The notes beneath the pieces were generated by a model, which had not been told where the DNA came from, searched no databases, and saw only the letters and a list, made by a program, of their open reading frames with translations. From Marinifilum caeruleilacunae (GTDB taxonomy: Bacteria; Bacteroidota; Bacteroidia; Bacteroidales; Marinifilaceae), in assembly GCF_013141825.1 (NCBI RefSeq), contig NZ_RZNH01000022.1, positions 1-64,000 on the forward strand: DNA of 64,000 bases, written 5' to 3'. Shown here in pieces: positions 15,834 through 25,199 of the stretch (positions are counted from its first letter, which is position 1; every line of letters starts with the position of its first letter). A program made the translations under genes and the position numbers.

Positions 15834-17264
15834 CTACATTTTTAATTTTTTATCGATTTCGTCGATTTGAGTTTTAAAACCTCTGTCGGTATCCATAAGG
15901 TTATTAACTGTCTTACAGGCGTGTAGCACAGTTGCATGGTCTTTATTACCAATTTGAGAACCAATGGAAGCTAATGATGCTTTTGTTAAAGTTTTGGAGA
16001 AATACATTGCAATTTGTCTTGCTTGTACAATTTCTCTTTTTCTTGTTTTTGCCTGAAGCACATCAATTGGAAGTGAAAAATGATCGCAAACCACTTTTTG
16101 AATGTAGTCAATAGAAAGTTCACGTTTTGTATTTTTCACCAATTTATCGATAATGCTCATTGCCAATTCAAGATTCAGCTCTTTCTTATTCAAAGTTGAT
16201 TGAGCCAAAAGAGAGATTAATGCACCTTCCAATTCTCGAACATTGTTGGTAACGTTACTTGCAATGTATTCAATTACATCCATGTCAAGAACAATACCAT
16301 CTTTATAGGCTTTCTGTTGCAGAATTCTCACTCTTGTGTCGTAGTCAGGATTCTGAAGATCAGCAGATAAACCCCACTTAAATCTCGATAGTAATCGGTT
16401 TTCCATACCTTTCAATTCAATCGGTGCTTTATCAGAAGTTAGAATTAACTGCTTACCTGACTGATGCAAATGATTAAAGATATGGAAGAATGTATTCTGT
16501 GTTTTTTCTTTACCTGCTAATTCCTGAATGTCATCAATAATTAGGACATCGATCATTTGGTAGAAGTGAAGAAAATCATTCTTGTTATTGTTTCGAATTG
16601 CCTCGGTAAATTGAGTTTGGAATTTATTCGCACTTACATAAAGTACGGTTTTATCCTGGTACAATTCTTTGGTTTTTAACCCAATTGCCTGAGCCAGGTG
16701 AGTTTTTCCCAAACCTGAATCTCCATATAATACCAATGGGTTAAAGGCAGTTCCACCCGGATTTTCAGCAACGGCCGTTCCAGCCGATCTTGCTAACCTG
16801 TTACAGTCACCCTCAATAAAATTATTGAATGAATAATCGGGATTTAACTGAGAATCGATGTGCAATTTTTTAATTCCAGGAATTACAAACGGATTTCGAA
16901 TGGTTTGTTCTTCTTTATCCGTTGGCATATTTACCGGGCGATTTTTAGTATTCGCAGGGCTATTACCAGGAACAACAACCGAAACAGGCTTTGAATTTGC
17001 AATGTGATTATTCTCCATCACAACATTGTACTCCAACTTTGCGCTATTCCCAATCTCTTTGCGCAAGGTTTTTCGCAGAATATCAATGTATTGCTCTTCC
17101 AGATATTCGTAGAAGAAATGGCTTGGTACCTGCAAGGTCAAGACTTGATTCTCCAAGTTCAAAGGTACGATTGGTTCGAACCATGTTTTGAAGCTAATTG
17201 GAGGAACATTGTCTTTTATTACAGCCAAGCAATTATTCCAAACCTGGAAGTGATTATTATTCAT
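15834..17264 (-). CDS. dnaA: Chromosomal replication initiator protein DnaA
   Basis: A 476-residue initiator with all four domains. Domain I is at residues 1-85 (WNNCLAVIKDNV, FKTWFEPI), followed by a variable linker to about 125. The AAA+ domain has Walker A GDSGLGKTH at 181-189 and Walker B LIIDDIQEL at 241-249. The C-terminal DNA-binding domain carries GNKDHATVLHACKTV. It unwinds the origin and loads the helicase. The gene appears monocistronic with its own terminator. No clear cluster of TTATCCACA boxes was found in the flanking gap, so the origin may lie elsewhere. Confidence 0.97.
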   Translation of the reverse strand: MNNNHFQVWNNCLAVIKDNVPPISFKTWFEPIVPLNLENQVLTLQVPSHFFYEYLEEQYIDILRKTLRKEIGNSAKLEYNVVMENNHIANSKPVSVVVPGNSPANTKNRPVNMPTDKEEQTIRNPFVIPGIKKLHIDSQLNPDYSFNNFIEGDCNRLARSAGTAVAENPGGTAFNPLVLYGDSGLGKTHLAQAIGLKTKELYQDKTVLYVSANKFQTQFTEAIRNNNKNDFLHFYQMIDVLIIDDIQELAGKEKTQNTFFHIFNHLHQSGKQLILTSDKAPIELKGMENRLLSRFKWGLSADLQNPDYDTRVRILQQKAYKDGIVLDMDVIEYIASNVTNNVRELEGALISLLAQSTLNKKELNLELAMSIIDKLVKNTKRELSIDYIQKVVCDHFSLPIDVLQAKTRKREIVQARQIAMYFSKTLTKASLASIGSQIGNKDHATVLHACKTVNNLMDTDRGFKTQIDEIDKKLKM

Positions 17265-17654
17265 TTCTATTTCAGTGTTTTAAAAAATTAGGGTGTGTCA
17301 ATTTTTGCATATGCAAGATTGTGAAAAAAAAAAAGAAAAAAAAATTATTTTTCTATTGCTTTTTTAAAAAGAATGTGTAGCCTACGATAAATCTATGATA
17401 CAGAAATGAAAAAAAAATGAAATTTTTTAATCGACTGAAAATCAGTAAGTAAGACTATGTGTATTTTTAAAAGCCTGACTTTTAGCAGGTTTCTATATCA
17501 TACTTTTTTGTCTTAAAACGTTGTTTAGAATTAAACACAAATAAAACATAAGTAGACGTCTGTTAAGTAAGGCTTTGGAATCTGTATTATGGCAATAAAC
17601 TCAATAAGTTAAGTTGATTTTATTAACCATAATTGGATCGGTTAAATGTTTTTG
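17265..17654. other. Gene-free stretch between the MCE gene and dnaA
   Basis: These 390 bases should hold the dnaA promoter and the end of the MCE transcript. They contain the perfect 12-bp palindrome TTGCATATGCAA (17305-17316), about 40 bases upstream of the dnaA start, and two long A-runs (11 at 17324-17334 and 9 at 17336-17344). The very A/T-rich character could suit DNA unwinding, but no recognisable DnaA boxes accompany it. Confidence 0.5.
17459..17492 (-). terminator. Probable terminator of the MCE gene
   Basis: On the minus strand, AAACCTG/CAGGCTT pair (17486-17492 with 17471-17477, one G-U) around an eight-base loop, followed by a T/A-rich run. It lies about 165 bases beyond the MCE stop, so the transcript would have a long 3' tail. 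Confidence 0.5.
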
Positions 17655-18881
17655 CTATTCCTCAGGTGTTATTTTAATAATAAATGCATCCGGAAAATCT
17701 TCCTTAACCCTTTTCAACTTTCTTATAATTTCTTTATAGTTCTGAGTATCCTCTAAAGTATATTTATAAAGTCCGTTATAATATACCTCTTTTACTTTTT
17801 TGTATCCTTTAAATGTTGGATCATTTAGATCTACTTGTGATTTTGACGACAGGATCTGGATTCTGTAATGTGTCTGCTTTTCCTTATCTAATTTCTTTTT
17901 GGTTTTATCGGAATTCATATAAACCGTTTTTCCAGTATCGAATAAAGAAAAATGCATGTACTTTTTAGGATTGTTCTTTAGATCGATCAATAAATTGGTT
18001 AAACTGTTCGAAGCAGCTTCCAAATTCATATATAAGGTATCATTATTCACAAGCATTCCCATGGAGCCTTCGCCAGAATTGATTTTTTCAAGAATTTCGT
18101 TCGATTGCCTCAATGTTAGTTTGGCATTGTTTATGGTTTCTGCAATTTCGGCAGCTTGCAGCGAATCGCTTAAAGATGAAAAGTTGGTAAGGATGTTTGT
18201 GATATTTCTATTATTCTGTTTTAGGTTGCTTGTAATTGAATCCACATTAGAGATGATATTCTCCATATGTGTTTTCTGTCCGGTAACGATGGTATCTAAT
18301 GTTCCCGAAGTGTTTTCGAGCTTCTGAAAAGTTTGCTCTATACTACTAAAGCTTCGCGTTAAATTTTCACGAGTATCTTTATTAAAAATGTATTGAATTA
18401 CGGTTAATACAGAGTCGACACTTGACATCAGGTTTTCCGCTTTTCTTTTTAAAGGAAGCATTTGCATGCTCACCTGCTCTTTTAAATCGCCTTCGATACT
18501 TCCAATTAAAGTATCACCCGTAGCAAGAATTTTTGCAGAATTACCTGGAATTAGTTTGATTTCCTTTGTACCCATGATATCGGAACTAACAATACGGGCT
18601 ACAGTATTGTCAGGCAATTGGAATTCGTCTGAAATGGAAAATTCAACAATTAGATTATCAGCTTTTGGACTAAATCGAATCGATTTGATCTGACCAATTT
18701 TATATCCTCGTAGTGTAACAGGGCTTGAATTTTTCAATCCATCAACACGTTCGTATTTGGCACAAAAAGTTTGTTCGGAGGAAAGCATGTTGAATCCTTT
18801 AAGGAAATTCACTCCCCAAATTAAGATTACAATCGCACCAATAACGACAACCCCTATTATTGCATCTTTAGATATTTTCAT
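17655..18881 (-). CDS. MCE/MlaD family lipid-transport protein with C-terminal SPOR-like domain
   Basis: A 408-residue protein starting MKISKDAIIGVVVIGAIVIL, with one N-terminal membrane helix and then an MCE domain (residues about 35-115: YERVDGLKNSSPVTLRGYKIG, IRFSPKADNLIVEFSI). A long coiled-coil region (about 130-300) follows, as in periplasm-spanning MCE proteins that carry phospholipids between membranes. The last 75 residues (from YRIQILSS) match the C-terminus of the neighbouring amidase and look like a SPOR-type peptidoglycan-binding fold. This pairing is unusual for MlaD proteins. No MlaE/MlaF permease genes are nearby. Confidence 0.85.
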   Translation of the reverse strand: MKISKDAIIGVVVIGAIVILIWGVNFLKGFNMLSSEQTFCAKYERVDGLKNSSPVTLRGYKIGQIKSIRFSPKADNLIVEFSISDEFQLPDNTVARIVSSDIMGTKEIKLIPGNSAKILATGDTLIGSIEGDLKEQVSMQMLPLKRKAENLMSSVDSVLTVIQYIFNKDTRENLTRSFSSIEQTFQKLENTSGTLDTIVTGQKTHMENIISNVDSITSNLKQNNRNITNILTNFSSLSDSLQAAEIAETINNAKLTLRQSNEILEKINSGEGSMGMLVNNDTLYMNLEAASNSLTNLLIDLKNNPKKYMHFSLFDTGKTVYMNSDKTKKKLDKEKQTHYRIQILSSKSQVDLNDPTFKGYKKVKEVYYNGLYKYTLEDTQNYKEIIRKLKRVKEDFPDAFIIKITPEE

Positions 18882-18945
18882 ACCAACTGTATTATATAAT
18901 ATATATTGTACGCAGGAATAATTAGTTTGTTCATTGTAAAACTAA

Positions 18946-20100
18946 TCATGTTTTTTGAAGTTCCTTCGCTTTTGTCAGAGAAATTCGTTTTCCCTTGTAA
19001 AAAGCTACCACAAAACAATCTTTAATTTTTTTACGGATGGATTTTTGTAATTTCAGAATTTCAGCGTAATCAGATGTTGAACCAACTGTATATTTATATG
19101 TTCCATCTACCTGTCTTTCTTTGATATCCATTATGTTTTTAAAGCTTCGGGCGGTAAGAGGAATCTGTTTTGTGGAAGATTTAATTTGGATACAATACTC
19201 AACTTCTTCGGCTGTATTTGCCTCTTCACTTATTTCTTGTGCAATGTTTTTTTCATTTTCCTCTTGCTTGCTTAGTACACCACTGGTCTGCTCAATTTTA
19301 TCCTTATAAGCTCTAAATGCTCTGAATATTGCACTTGCCAGGTAATCCTGACCTTGTTTTGTTTTCAGGAATTTCTCTTCTGTCGGATTTGAGATAAATC
19401 CTACTTCAACCAAAATAGACGGCATACTAACTTGTTTCAACACCCAAAAGCCGGCCTCACGAACTCCCCTGGAGTGACGGCCAACCCTGTGCTTAAATTG
19501 GTGCTCGGTTAGTTCAGCCATGCTGATACTTTTATCGCGATTCACACCCTGCATCAAGTTAAAAATAATGTAGGATGCCGGATTGTTAGGATCAAAGCCT
19601 TCGTATTTTGTCGACCAGTCGTCTTCGTATTGCATTACTGCATTTTCCTTCATCGCAACAGCAAGGTTTTCCTCGGTTTTGTGCAAACCCAAAGTATATG
19701 TTTCGGTTCCCCTGATTCTGGAATTGTTGTTAGCGTTGGCATGAATGGAAATAAAGAGGTCTGCTTTATTTTTATTGGCAATTTCCGATCGTTTATTTAG
19801 CGGGATAAAAACATCAGTTTTTCTAGTGTAGACTACCTTTACGCCAGGAAAATACTTTTGGATGTATCCGCCAAGCTTCAAAGATATATTAAGAACGATA
19901 TCTTTCTCACGTGAAGTTTTTCCAAGTGCCCCTGGATCTTTTCCACCATGTCCTGCATCAATAACTACTGTTTTAATATGGTAAGACTGATCTTGAGCAT
20001 AAATTCTATTCGTGCTGGCAAGGCATGCAAACAACAGCAAGAAGGCAAGTGATGTTCTTGTAAATAATCGGTTTATAATTTTATTGGTGATAATGTTCAT
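18946..20100 (-). CDS. N-acetylmuramoyl-L-alanine amidase (Amidase_3) with SPOR-like tail
   Basis: A 384-residue exported enzyme. I use the ATG at 20100, which gives a signal peptide ending near NRIYA-Q; an in-frame ATG 15 codons earlier is possible. The Amidase_3 domain shows VVIDAGHGGKDPGA (zinc His), EKDIVLNISLKL (zinc Glu), FISIHANANN (zinc His) and the catalytic-Glu segment ILVEVGFISNPTEE. It cleaves the stem peptide from glycan strands. The last 80 residues (from YCIQIKSS) are homologous by eye to the tail of the adjacent MCE protein. Divergent from lptD, so an envelope role is consistent. Confidence 0.9.
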   Translation of the reverse strand: MNIITNKIINRLFTRTSLAFLLLFACLASTNRIYAQDQSYHIKTVVIDAGHGGKDPGALGKTSREKDIVLNISLKLGGYIQKYFPGVKVVYTRKTDVFIPLNKRSEIANKNKADLFISIHANANNNSRIRGTETYTLGLHKTEENLAVAMKENAVMQYEDDWSTKYEGFDPNNPASYIIFNLMQGVNRDKSISMAELTEHQFKHRVGRHSRGVREAGFWVLKQVSMPSILVEVGFISNPTEEKFLKTKQGQDYLASAIFRAFRAYKDKIEQTSGVLSKQEENEKNIAQEISEEANTAEEVEYCIQIKSSTKQIPLTARSFKNIMDIKERQVDGTYKYTVGSTSDYAEILKLQKSIRKKIKDCFVVAFYKGKRISLTKAKELQKT

Positions 20101-20175
20101 TAGACAAAATTCATAAAAGAACTTAAAAAATGTTTTCAAGTTCATTTCGATTAGGGATTATAGTACTTTTATTTG

Positions 20176-20183
20176 TATTTTTG
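20176..20183 (+). promoter_or_regulatory. Predicted -7 box for the lptD transcript
   Basis: TATTTTTG fits the Bacteroidota -7 consensus TAnnTTTG exactly and lies 78 bases ahead of the lptD start, in the divergent gap with the amidase gene. No convincing -33 element was seen. Confidence 0.4.
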
Positions 20184-20260
20184 GCGACCTAAGCTTGAAC
20201 TGAAACTTAACTTTCAGATCAAGAGTTAATCAGATCTTTTACAAAAATAACAGATATAAA

Positions 20261-22894
20261 TTGCAATTGAAATTACTACAAAAGGTTTTTATTCTTTTCA
20301 TTGGCGCAATATTACCATTGAACATATTTGCTATTGAGAATTTTAACTACTCACACTCTAAAGGCAAATTACATGCCGATTTTAGCTCCTATGCGCTTGA
20401 AAAGATTTTAAAAGAGGAAATTACGATTCAGAAAGATACCATCAATACGGTACAGGATAGTACGGTTGTAGATTCTACTAAAGAAGAAAAACCCCTTTTC
20501 GAAACTGCTGTAGAATACAATTGTGACGATACAATTATTTTTTCTTTAACTGGTCAGCAGGTATTTCTTACCAAGAATGCATTTGTGAAATATGGCGAAA
20601 CCGAGTTAAAGGCCTATTATATTGAATTGGACCTTGCGAAAAAACAAGCTTACGCCTACGGAATACAGGATTCTACCGGAAATTATGTGTTTACACCTGA
20701 GTTTAAAGATGGATCGGAAGAATTTACCTGTAAGGAGTTAAGATATAATTTTGATACGGGTAAAGGTCTGGTTAACGAAGTAATTACAGAGCAGGAGGGT
20801 GGTTTTGTTCACAGTGAAATTACCAAAAAGATAGACGATAAAATATTTTACCTGAGAAATGGTAAATATACCACTTGCGACCACGAGCATCCGCATTTTT
20901 ATGTGAAAATGACAAAGGCCAAAATGATTAAGGACGATAAAATTGTATCGGGTCCTTTGCACCTGGTTCTTGAAGATGTGCCTTTGCCAATTGGTTTGCC
21001 TTTTGCTCTTTTCCCATTTAGCTCAACCTATTCTTCGGGTATTATTATACCAAGTTATGGTGAAGAGCAGAGAAGAGGTTTTAACCTGAGAGGTGGTGGA
21101 TATTACTGGGCCATAAATGATTATCTTGATTTATCGGTGACCGGAGATATTTTTTCGAATGGATCCTGGGGTACATACGTGCAATCGAAATACAAAAACA
21201 GGTATCGTTACAGTGGTACTTTGCAAACCGAATATCACTTTAACAAGTATGGCGATAAAGGCTTGCCTGATTATTACGAAACAACCGATTTTGCCATTCG
21301 CTGGAATCACTCCCAGGATGCAAAGGCAAATCCTTACCGCACTTTTTCGGCTTCGGTAAATGTTTCTACATCGAATAATGACCGAAACAACTCGACCTCT
21401 ATTAATGAAATTACCAATAACCAGAAGCAGTCGAGTATTTCATATAGTAAAAAGTGGGCTGATAGTCCGTTTAGCTTGAATGCCAGTTTGCGTCATTCGC
21501 AAAATAGTCGCGATACTACCATTGCACTTACCTTGCCAAGTATGTCGCTAAATATGACCCAGATTTATCCGTTCAGAAAGAAAGGGAAAAGTACAAATCT
21601 ACGTTGGTACGATAAGGTGGGTGTGAGTTATTCTTCGAAATTGGAGAATAGAATCAATACCAAGGAGAGTGAGTTGATGAACTCTTCTCTGCAAAAGGAT
21701 TGGCAAAATGGATATCAGCATAGCATTCCAATTACAACCAATTTTAAGCTAACGAAGGATTTAACGCTTTCTCCAACTTTGAATTATCAGGGTGTTTTGT
21801 ACTCAAGATCGATACGCAAATCGTGGGATCCTGAAGCTGATGGAGGAGATGGTGACGTTAAAGTTGATACCATTCAAGGATTTAGATATGCGCACAATTA
21901 CTCGACTAGTGCATCTTTATCATTAAGTCCTAAGATTTATGGTATGTATACTTTTAAAGAAACATCAAAGGTAGCTGCCATTCGTCACGTAATGACCCCA
22001 ACTATTAGCGTAAGCTATACTCCTGAAATTGGTGTGCCAAGAGAAAAATATTACAAAACTTACATTGACGAGAATACCGGCTTAGAAAAGGAGTATTCGA
22101 TTTTTGAAGGTAGTTTGTATGGGACTCCATCTGGAGCACAAGAAGCGGGTAGTGTGAGCTTAAGTTTGGATAATAATATTGAGGCTAAAGTTCGTACGGC
22201 AAATGATACAACTGGCCTGGAAGATTTGAAAAAGGTAAAAATTCTGGAGAGTTTGAAATTTTCGACTTCCTATAACATGTTTGCAGATTCGTTGAAATGG
22301 TCTCCGGTTAGAATGACTGGTAGAACCAAAATCTTTAATAAAAAATTAGATTTGAATTTTAATGGAACTCTTGATCCTTACAAGCTAAATGCCAACGGAA
22401 CAAATAAAATTGATGAGTTTGGACCACGTTTAACACAAGCTTCTATCGATGTTGGTTTTAGTTTATCCTCTAAAGATTTAAATCCAAATACCAAAAGTGG
22501 AAGTGGGGAAAACGATGAAGATCAACCAGAAAAATGGCGCGATCCTCGCTACGTGGACTTTGATATACCCTGGTCGTTCTCAATTGACTACGGCTGGACT
22601 TATTCAAAGCCTAGAAACAGAAAAACAATTAATCAGAATATGGGTGTTAGCGGACAGTTTAGCCTTACACCAAAATGGAAGGTGAGCTTTTCTTCGGGCT
22701 ATGATTTTACCGATGGGGAAGTAACGGCAACTCAATTTACCATTACAAGAGACTTGCATTGTTGGAAGATGTCTTTCAATACCATTCCTTTTGGAACCTA
22801 TCAGTCCTACAATTTCATGATTAATGTGGATTCTTCAATTCTACAAGATTTAAAATACGAGAAGAAACAAGCTTGGCAGGATATTCAATTCTAA
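20261..22894 (+). CDS. lptD: LptD-like outer-membrane LPS assembly protein
   Basis: An 877-residue outer-membrane protein of the Bacteroidota LptD type. After a signal peptide (IGAILPLNIFA) comes a beta-taco/OstA-like region (residues about 85-225: GQQVFLTKNAFVKYGETEL, TTCDHEHPHFYVKMTKAKMI), then PLPIGLPFALFPF and a long beta-barrel with alternating strands to the C-terminus. LptD inserts lipopolysaccharide into the outer leaflet. There is no in-frame ATG at the start. TTG codons at 20261 and 20267 are the only candidates, and the second gives MKLLQKVFILF, an equally good signal peptide. Terminator follows. Confidence 0.86.
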   Translation: MQLKLLQKVFILFIGAILPLNIFAIENFNYSHSKGKLHADFSSYALEKILKEEITIQKDTINTVQDSTVVDSTKEEKPLFETAVEYNCDDTIIFSLTGQQVFLTKNAFVKYGETELKAYYIELDLAKKQAYAYGIQDSTGNYVFTPEFKDGSEEFTCKELRYNFDTGKGLVNEVITEQEGGFVHSEITKKIDDKIFYLRNGKYTTCDHEHPHFYVKMTKAKMIKDDKIVSGPLHLVLEDVPLPIGLPFALFPFSSTYSSGIIIPSYGEEQRRGFNLRGGGYYWAINDYLDLSVTGDIFSNGSWGTYVQSKYKNRYRYSGTLQTEYHFNKYGDKGLPDYYETTDFAIRWNHSQDAKANPYRTFSASVNVSTSNNDRNNSTSINEITNNQKQSSISYSKKWADSPFSLNASLRHSQNSRDTTIALTLPSMSLNMTQIYPFRKKGKSTNLRWYDKVGVSYSSKLENRINTKESELMNSSLQKDWQNGYQHSIPITTNFKLTKDLTLSPTLNYQGVLYSRSIRKSWDPEADGGDGDVKVDTIQGFRYAHNYSTSASLSLSPKIYGMYTFKETSKVAAIRHVMTPTISVSYTPEIGVPREKYYKTYIDENTGLEKEYSIFEGSLYGTPSGAQEAGSVSLSLDNNIEAKVRTANDTTGLEDLKKVKILESLKFSTSYNMFADSLKWSPVRMTGRTKIFNKKLDLNFNGTLDPYKLNANGTNKIDEFGPRLTQASIDVGFSLSSKDLNPNTKSGSGENDEDQPEKWRDPRYVDFDIPWSFSIDYGWTYSKPRNRKTINQNMGVSGQFSLTPKWKVSFSSGYDFTDGEVTATQFTITRDLHCWKMSFNTIPFGTYQSYNFMINVDSSILQDLKYEKKQAWQDIQF

Positions 22895-22918
22895 GAAGCT
22901 TAAAGATAAAATATCAAG

Positions 22919-22948
22919 AGAGTTGCATAAAGTGCAGCTCTTTTTTTT
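22919..22948 (+). terminator. lptD terminator
   Basis: AGAGTTGCA/TGCAGCTCT (one G-U pair) with a five-base loop, followed by eight T residues. Confidence 0.85.
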
Positions 22949-22958
22949 GCGAAAATAT

Positions 22959-23525
22959 TTAGCCCGAAATCCAGTTTTTAAGCATTAGGTTTCCATTTTC
23001 AGTCATAATCGATTCGGGATGAAACTGTACGCCACAAAGGTCCAGCTCTTTGTGACGAATGGACATGATTACATCCTCTTCATCGGTGGAGGTAATGAGC
23101 AGCGAATTGGGAAAGTTTTTTCTTGAAACTGCCCAGGAATGATATCTGCCCGACAGAAAACGCTCAGAAATGTTCTTGAACAAAACTTCTGAAGACTCCA
23201 CAATTAGTGTTGTTTTCGGCACACCATGTACGATATCAGGAAGGTTAAAGATTTTGGCACCATAATACTCGGCAATGTATTGCATGCCCAAACAAACGCC
23301 TAGAATAGCTTTTTTGCCTGCATATCGATTTAGAATTTCGCCCATTACCTTGACCTCTGATGGTAGACCAGGTCCTGGAGAAAAAATAATTTTGTCGCAA
23401 GTTTTCAATTCTTCCCAATCAAGTTTATCGTTTCGCATTACAATGCACTCATCGCAATACTGCTCAACAATGTGCGAAAGGTTATAGGTGAAAGAATCGT
23501 AATTATCTATAATAGCTATTCTCAT
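22959..23525 (-). CDS. pabA: Glutamine amidotransferase subunit of anthranilate/aminodeoxychorismate synthase
   Basis: A 188-residue class I glutamine amidotransferase starting MRIAIIDNYDSFTYNL, which is the TrpG/PabA start. The oxyanion segment SPGPGLPSE, the nucleophile in GVCLGMQ and the His-Glu pair in GVQFHPES are all present. It supplies ammonia to a chorismate-using partner. The partner (TrpE or PabB) is not in the window, so TrpG versus PabA cannot be decided; a stand-alone position favours PabA or a dual-use subunit. It is divergent from ridA with about 70 bases between them. Confidence 0.85.
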   Translation of the reverse strand: MRIAIIDNYDSFTYNLSHIVEQYCDECIVMRNDKLDWEELKTCDKIIFSPGPGLPSEVKVMGEILNRYAGKKAILGVCLGMQYIAEYYGAKIFNLPDIVHGVPKTTLIVESSEVLFKNISERFLSGRYHSWAVSRKNFPNSLLITSTDEEDVIMSIRHKELDLCGVQFHPESIMTENGNLMLKNWISG

Positions 23526-23597
23526 TAATGCATTTTTCTTTTAACTTTGCAGCCGCAAAATAAACGAATTTTTAACAAATACTAATTATTAACTCAA

Positions 23598-23975
23598 ATG
23601 AAAAAGTGCATTAATTCAGAAAAAGCGCCAAAGGCTATCGGACCATACAGCCAGGCAGTAGAAGCAAACGGAACATTATACATTTCAGGTCAGCTTCCTG
23701 TTGACGTAACTACCGGTAAATTTGTTGAAGGTGGTGTAAAGGAGCAAACTGAACAGGTAATGAAAAACATTGGCTACATTTTGGAAGAAGCTGGTTATAG
23801 CTTTAAAGATGTGGTAAAATCGACTTGTTTGTTGAGCGATATCTCAAATTTTGCTGTAATGAACGAAGTATATGGTGAATATTACAAAGAAGATTGTCCT
23901 GCTCGTGCTGCATTTGCTGTTAAGGACCTTCCACTTGGAGCTTTGGTAGAAATTGAAACAATTGCTGTAAAGTAA
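23598..23975 (+). CDS. ridA: RidA family reactive-imine deaminase
   Basis: A 125-residue protein of the YjgF/YER057c/UK114 family. It shows KAPKAIGPYSQAVEANGTLY at the start, YISGQLPVD, and the C-terminal CPARAAFAVKDLPLGALVEIE, in which the Arg of PARAAF binds the substrate carboxylate. RidA hydrolyses the enamine/imine intermediates made by PLP enzymes such as threonine dehydratase. It works as a trimer in the cytoplasm. The gene is monocistronic with a clear terminator. Confidence 0.95.
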   Translation: MKKCINSEKAPKAIGPYSQAVEANGTLYISGQLPVDVTTGKFVEGGVKEQTEQVMKNIGYILEEAGYSFKDVVKSTCLLSDISNFAVMNEVYGEYYKEDCPARAAFAVKDLPLGALVEIETIAVK

Positions 23976-23998
23976 TTCAAGAAACCAGGATATAAGAT

Positions 23999-24031
23999 AA
24001 GGCTGTTAATCTGTGATTGACAGCCTTTTTA
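23999..24031. terminator. ridA terminator, probably bidirectional
   Basis: The 8-bp stem AAGGCTGT/ACAGCCTT with a 13-base loop is followed by TTTATTTT on the plus strand. It lies between convergent genes. Confidence 0.8.
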
Positions 24032-24033
24032 TT

Positions 24034-24981
24034 TTAATCCAATGCCACATATACAGGTAAATGATCGGATGCTCCTCCATGATAGGTATGGTAGGTATAG
24101 GTTCGATTTGGTTTGTAAATGCCTGCCTGCTGATCGAAATACAGCAAGCTTCTGTCGCCGTGAATGGTGAGGCGTGGAGCTGAAATGCGGATGCCTTTCC
24201 CTGTAAGCAATCCTTTGCTGATGATAATTTGATCGAACATGAGCCAGTGTTTTTTCGCGAACAAACTACCCATTTTCTTTTGATAGGGAATGGCAGCAAG
24301 GTTATAAAACTGCTGCTCGGTAATGTTTTTATGGGCTTTTGCCTGCAAATGCTTACTGATGGATTTGCTCACCGGTAAATCGTTAAAATCGCCCATAATC
24401 AGAATTTTGGCTTCTTTATCCTGATTTAATATCTGCTTGGCTTTATTGTGAAGGCACTCTGCAGCCGCCACTCTTTTTGGATTTGATGCCATAATTCCTT
24501 CTCCTCTCGAAGGCCAGTGATTCACAAAAAAATGCACGTTGTCCTGTTTTATTTTGGCTTTCACATAAAGAATATCTCGGGTTGCGAAATGAGAATTTCC
24601 GTTGATTCTAACAGGAATTTTTTCGGATTCCAAAATCTGCACCAGGTTTTGATTGTAAAGTAGGGCAACATCAATTCCTCTTCTGTCAGGACTATCGAAA
24701 TGCACATATTTGTATTCCCCTTTAAATGCCGGCTGATAGATTAAATCTTTCAGTACGGTTGAGTTCTCAATTTCGGCAACTCCAATAACGATGGGCAGTT
24801 TTTCGGGCTGTATAGATTCAATAGCGGCAGTAATTCCTTCCACTTTTCCCAGGTATCGGTTTTCGGTCCAATGGTTACTTCCATGGGGAAGGTAATCATT
24901 GTCATTCTTATGAGGATCATCCTTAGTGTCGAAAAAGTTTTCGAGATTGTAAAAGGCAATTATTTCTTTTGGCTCTTGCAT
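24034..24981 (-). CDS. Endonuclease/exonuclease/phosphatase family protein
   Basis: A 315-residue protein with the EEP metallohydrolase fold. IIAFYNLENFFD gives the first metal-binding Asn and IGVAEIEN the conserved Glu. FVNHWPSR supplies the His, ILIMGDFNDLP the Asp-x-Asn pair and GGASDHLPVYVAL the terminal Asp-His. All core catalytic residues are present. No signal peptide is seen, although many Bacteroidota relatives are exported. Substrate could be nucleic acid or a phosphoester. It precedes a small membrane-protein gene on the other side by 15 bases, which probably lies upstream in the same unit. Confidence 0.88.
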   Translation of the reverse strand: MQEPKEIIAFYNLENFFDTKDDPHKNDNDYLPHGSNHWTENRYLGKVEGITAAIESIQPEKLPIVIGVAEIENSTVLKDLIYQPAFKGEYKYVHFDSPDRRGIDVALLYNQNLVQILESEKIPVRINGNSHFATRDILYVKAKIKQDNVHFFVNHWPSRGEGIMASNPKRVAAAECLHNKAKQILNQDKEAKILIMGDFNDLPVSKSISKHLQAKAHKNITEQQFYNLAAIPYQKKMGSLFAKKHWLMFDQIIISKGLLTGKGIRISAPRLTIHGDRSLLYFDQQAGIYKPNRTYTYHTYHGGASDHLPVYVALD

Positions 24982-24995
24982 ATTTTTTAAATCAT

Positions 24996-25199
24996 TTACG
25001 AAGCGTACCTTTTTTCATTTTTTAGAAATTCTCTTGTGCGATTTCGTTTGCTTAAGTAATAGATTACAGGACCAATAATTGGTGGAAACAAAGCTAAAAA
25101 TAGTCTAAAAATACCATTTTTGCCATTTCGATTTTTAATTGCATCCATAAAAGTAAGTAAGTGCAGTAGTATCAAGGGAATTGTATATAATATTTCCAT
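24996..25199 (-). CDS. PLDc_N-like small membrane protein
   Basis: A 67-residue protein starting MEILYTIPLILLHLLTFMDA (ATG at 25199; an in-frame start 12 codons earlier is less likely). It has two hydrophobic helices with the Gly/Pro-rich turn FPPIIGPVIYYLSKR, the pattern of the phospholipase D-nuclease N-terminal (PLDc_N) module found alone in many bacteria. It should sit in the inner membrane with a basic tail in the cytoplasm. No activity is known. Its stop lies 15 bases upstream of the EEP gene, so the two are probably co-transcribed. Confidence 0.65.
   Translation of the reverse strand: MEILYTIPLILLHLLTFMDAIKNRNGKNGIFRLFLALFPPIIGPVIYYLSKRNRTREFLKNEKRYAS

Noticed and set aside
17265-17654. 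Replication origin next to dnaA
   Set aside because: The gap is A/T-rich with long A-runs and a 12-bp palindrome, but no cluster of TTATCCACA-type boxes was found by eye, so I do not call an origin.
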